A program made the translations under genes and the position numbers. Of a stretch of DNA of 13,263 bases, positions 12,380 to 13,263 are shown in pieces. A model generated the notes under the pieces. The model had not been told where the DNA came from and searched no databases. It saw only the letters and a list, made by a program, of their open reading frames with translations. The stretch lies in assembly GCA_026785785.1 (NCBI GenBank), contig JAJAZI010000058.1, positions 1-13,263 on the forward strand, given 5' to 3'. Source of the stretch: Microbacteriaceae bacterium (lineage in GTDB: Bacteria; Actinomycetota; Actinomycetes; Actinomycetales; Microbacteriaceae). How positions within the stretch are numbered: position 1 is the first letter of the stretch; each line of letters starts with the position of its first letter.

Positions 12380-12385
12380 TAGCCT
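12380..12385 (+). promoter_or_regulatory. -10 hexamer for a leaderless methyltransferase gene
   Basis: TAGCCT is followed by CAACCC and the ATG at 12392. There is no ribosome site, so the message is probably leaderless. A TCGACA word about 14 bases upstream is a poor -35 candidate. Confidence 0.48.
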
Positions 12386-12391
12386 CAACCC

Positions 12392-12856
12392 ATGAAGCGC
12401 TCCCTCGCCGCCGGGCTCGTGGCGGTGCAACTCCTCCTCATCGCCGCGCTCGTGCTCATCCCGCACGGAACGCTCTGGCCGCTCTCGCCGGCCGTTCTGA
12501 CGGTCGGCATCCTTCTCGGCATCGCCGGACTGGTGATCGCCATTCTCGGCGTGCTCGGCCTCGGCCCGGCACTGACCGCGAGCCCGATCCCGCGCGACCG
12601 GGCGCCGCTCGTCACGGGCGGCCTCTACGGATGGGTGCGGCATCCGATCTACACCGGTCTCCTGGTCGGCGGCATCGGCCTCGTGCTGCTGGGCGCGTCG
12701 GTCTGGCACCTCGTGCTCTGGCTGGGGCTCTTCGTGCTGCTCGCGGTCAAGTCGCGGTGGGAGGAGCGGATGCTGCTCGACGAGCATCCGGGCTACCGGG
12801 ACTACGCCGCGGAGGTCGGCCGGTTCGTTCCCGGCGTCGGTAAGCTCCGCCAGTAG
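12392..12856 (+). CDS. Isoprenylcysteine carboxyl methyltransferase (ICMT/PEMT) family membrane protein
   Basis: This membrane-embedded, SAM-dependent methyltransferase-like protein has 154 residues. Hydrophobic segments lie at about 5-24, 34-58, 87-102 and 104-119. The ICMT-type cofactor motif is clear: GGLYGWVRHPIYTG (76-89) with R83-H84-P85-x-Y87, then the C-terminal KSRWEERMLLDEHPGYRDYA (120-139) with E124/E125, HP (132-133) and Y138, and RFVP (144-147). Bacteria lack prenylated CAAX proteins, so the real acceptor is unknown; relatives methylate small lipids or isoprenoid-like compounds. It is a stand-alone gene with a leaderless start. The convergent transporter gene ends about 100 bases downstream. 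Confidence 0.88.
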   Translation: MKRSLAAGLVAVQLLLIAALVLIPHGTLWPLSPAVLTVGILLGIAGLVIAILGVLGLGPALTASPIPRDRAPLVTGGLYGWVRHPIYTGLLVGGIGLVLLGASVWHLVLWLGLFVLLAVKSRWEERMLLDEHPGYRDYAAEVGRFVPGVGKLRQ

Positions 12857-12897
12857 AGCCCCCGTACGGCCGCATCCCGGCACGATTAGCGGAGCGT

Positions 12898-12980
12898 GGT
12901 CAGCTGACCGGCGAACAGTCCGCCGTGGTCAGCCGTCCGGCGAACAGCCCGCCGCGGTCAGCCGACCGCGAACAGCCCCG
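12898..12980. repeat. 29-bp tandem repeat overlapping the 3' end of the EamA gene
   Basis: GGTCAG(C/T)...CGAACAG units begin at 12898, 12927 and 12956, 29 bases apart. The last unit contains the stop codon and final codons of the transporter gene. The two outer units therefore look like downstream duplications of the gene's own end, each with a copy of the stop triplet. Confidence 0.8.
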
Positions 12981-13263
12981 CCACGGCGACCGCGAGAACG
13001 AGGCCGACGACCTGCGGGGGCGCGAGCCGCTCGCGCAGGACCACCGCGGCGAGCACGACCGTGACCGCTGAGCACAGCGCGGCGAGAACCCCGATGATCG
13101 ACACGTCGCCGACACGCACGCCGGTCAGCATGAAGACGTCGGCGGTGGCGGCGAGCACCCCGCCGGCCAGTCCCAGGCGGATGCCCCCGGCCCAACCGCC
13201 GCGCCACCCGCCTGCCCGACGCGGACTCCGGGCGGCTACCGCGGCGACGGCGGCGAGTAGCAC
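12958..13263 (-). CDS. EamA/DMT-family transporter, C-terminal part (5' end outside window)
   Basis: These 101 residues are in phase to the right edge and make up the last third of a drug/metabolite transporter of the EamA type (whole proteins are near 280-300 residues with ten membrane segments). Visible are a helix at about 28-46, then SIIGVLAALCSAVTVVLAAV (55-74), the conserved LRERL loop (76-80) with its Glu, and the last helix QVVGLVLAVAVAGLFAVG (84-101). The first visible codon is GTG, but it is probably internal. The substrate is unknown. The 3' end is duplicated in the downstream 29-bp repeats. Confidence 0.8.
   Translation of the reverse strand: MLLAAVAAVAARSPRRAGGWRGGWAGGIRLGLAGGVLAATADVFMLTGVRVGDVSIIGVLAALCSAVTVVLAAVVLRERLAPPQVVGLVLAVAVAGLFAVG

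Noticed and set aside
12059..12883. Upstream extension of the cysteine-tail protein to a 385-codon frame
   Set aside because: The extension overlaps the methyltransferase gene on the other strand and intergenic repeats, while a strong ribosome site precedes GTG 12058.

Overview
The window reads as chromosome of a high-GC Gram-positive actinobacterium. The very high G+C content, the frequent use of GTG and TTG starts, several apparently leaderless promoters (TANNNT, six bases, start codon) and the density of the GGATGC/GCATCC words in coding sequence fit the Microbacteriaceae. That placement is an inference from sequence style, because there is no rRNA or other strong marker here. I see no tRNA, rRNA, insertion sequence, prophage or CRISPR array.

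Layout, left to right: a uracil permease of the UraA type runs off the left edge (minus). Its upstream region is a 43-bp tandem array plus a dispersed inverted-end element. A ChaB/Rho-N protein (minus) and an RsgA-type ribosome-maturation GTPase (plus) diverge across a region holding a Fur/Zur-like 7-1-7 box and a perfect 20-bp palindrome. A CPBP membrane protease (minus) diverges from a DarT-family ADP-ribosyltransferase (plus) that has no DarG antitoxin beside it. A REP-like repeat cluster follows, then an EI24 membrane protein (minus) and an alpha/beta hydrolase (plus). An efflux operon (minus) contains a TspO-like protein and a DHA2-type MFS transporter with a GTGA start/stop overlap. A 5'-truncated MarR remnant is divergent from it, and thioredoxin (minus) follows. 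Next comes a 360-bp pair of inverted tandem arrays, a zinc metallopeptidase pseudogene with two in-frame stops, a small protein ending in a CCGGGCC cysteine cluster (minus), an ICMT-like methyltransferase (plus), and the 3' end of an EamA/DMT transporter running off the right edge (minus).

The genes are mostly independent housekeeping or membrane functions; only the TspO-like/MFS pair is a clear operon. The most distinctive features are the orphan DarT-like ADP-ribosyltransferase with an N-terminal zinc knuckle, four separate intergenic repeat families (one present in two clear and one degenerate copy), the signs of decay (truncated MarR, nonsense-mutated peptidase), the Fur-family operator candidate in front of a possible RsgA paralogue, and the run of leaderless starts with exactly six bases between the -10 hexamer and the start codon.
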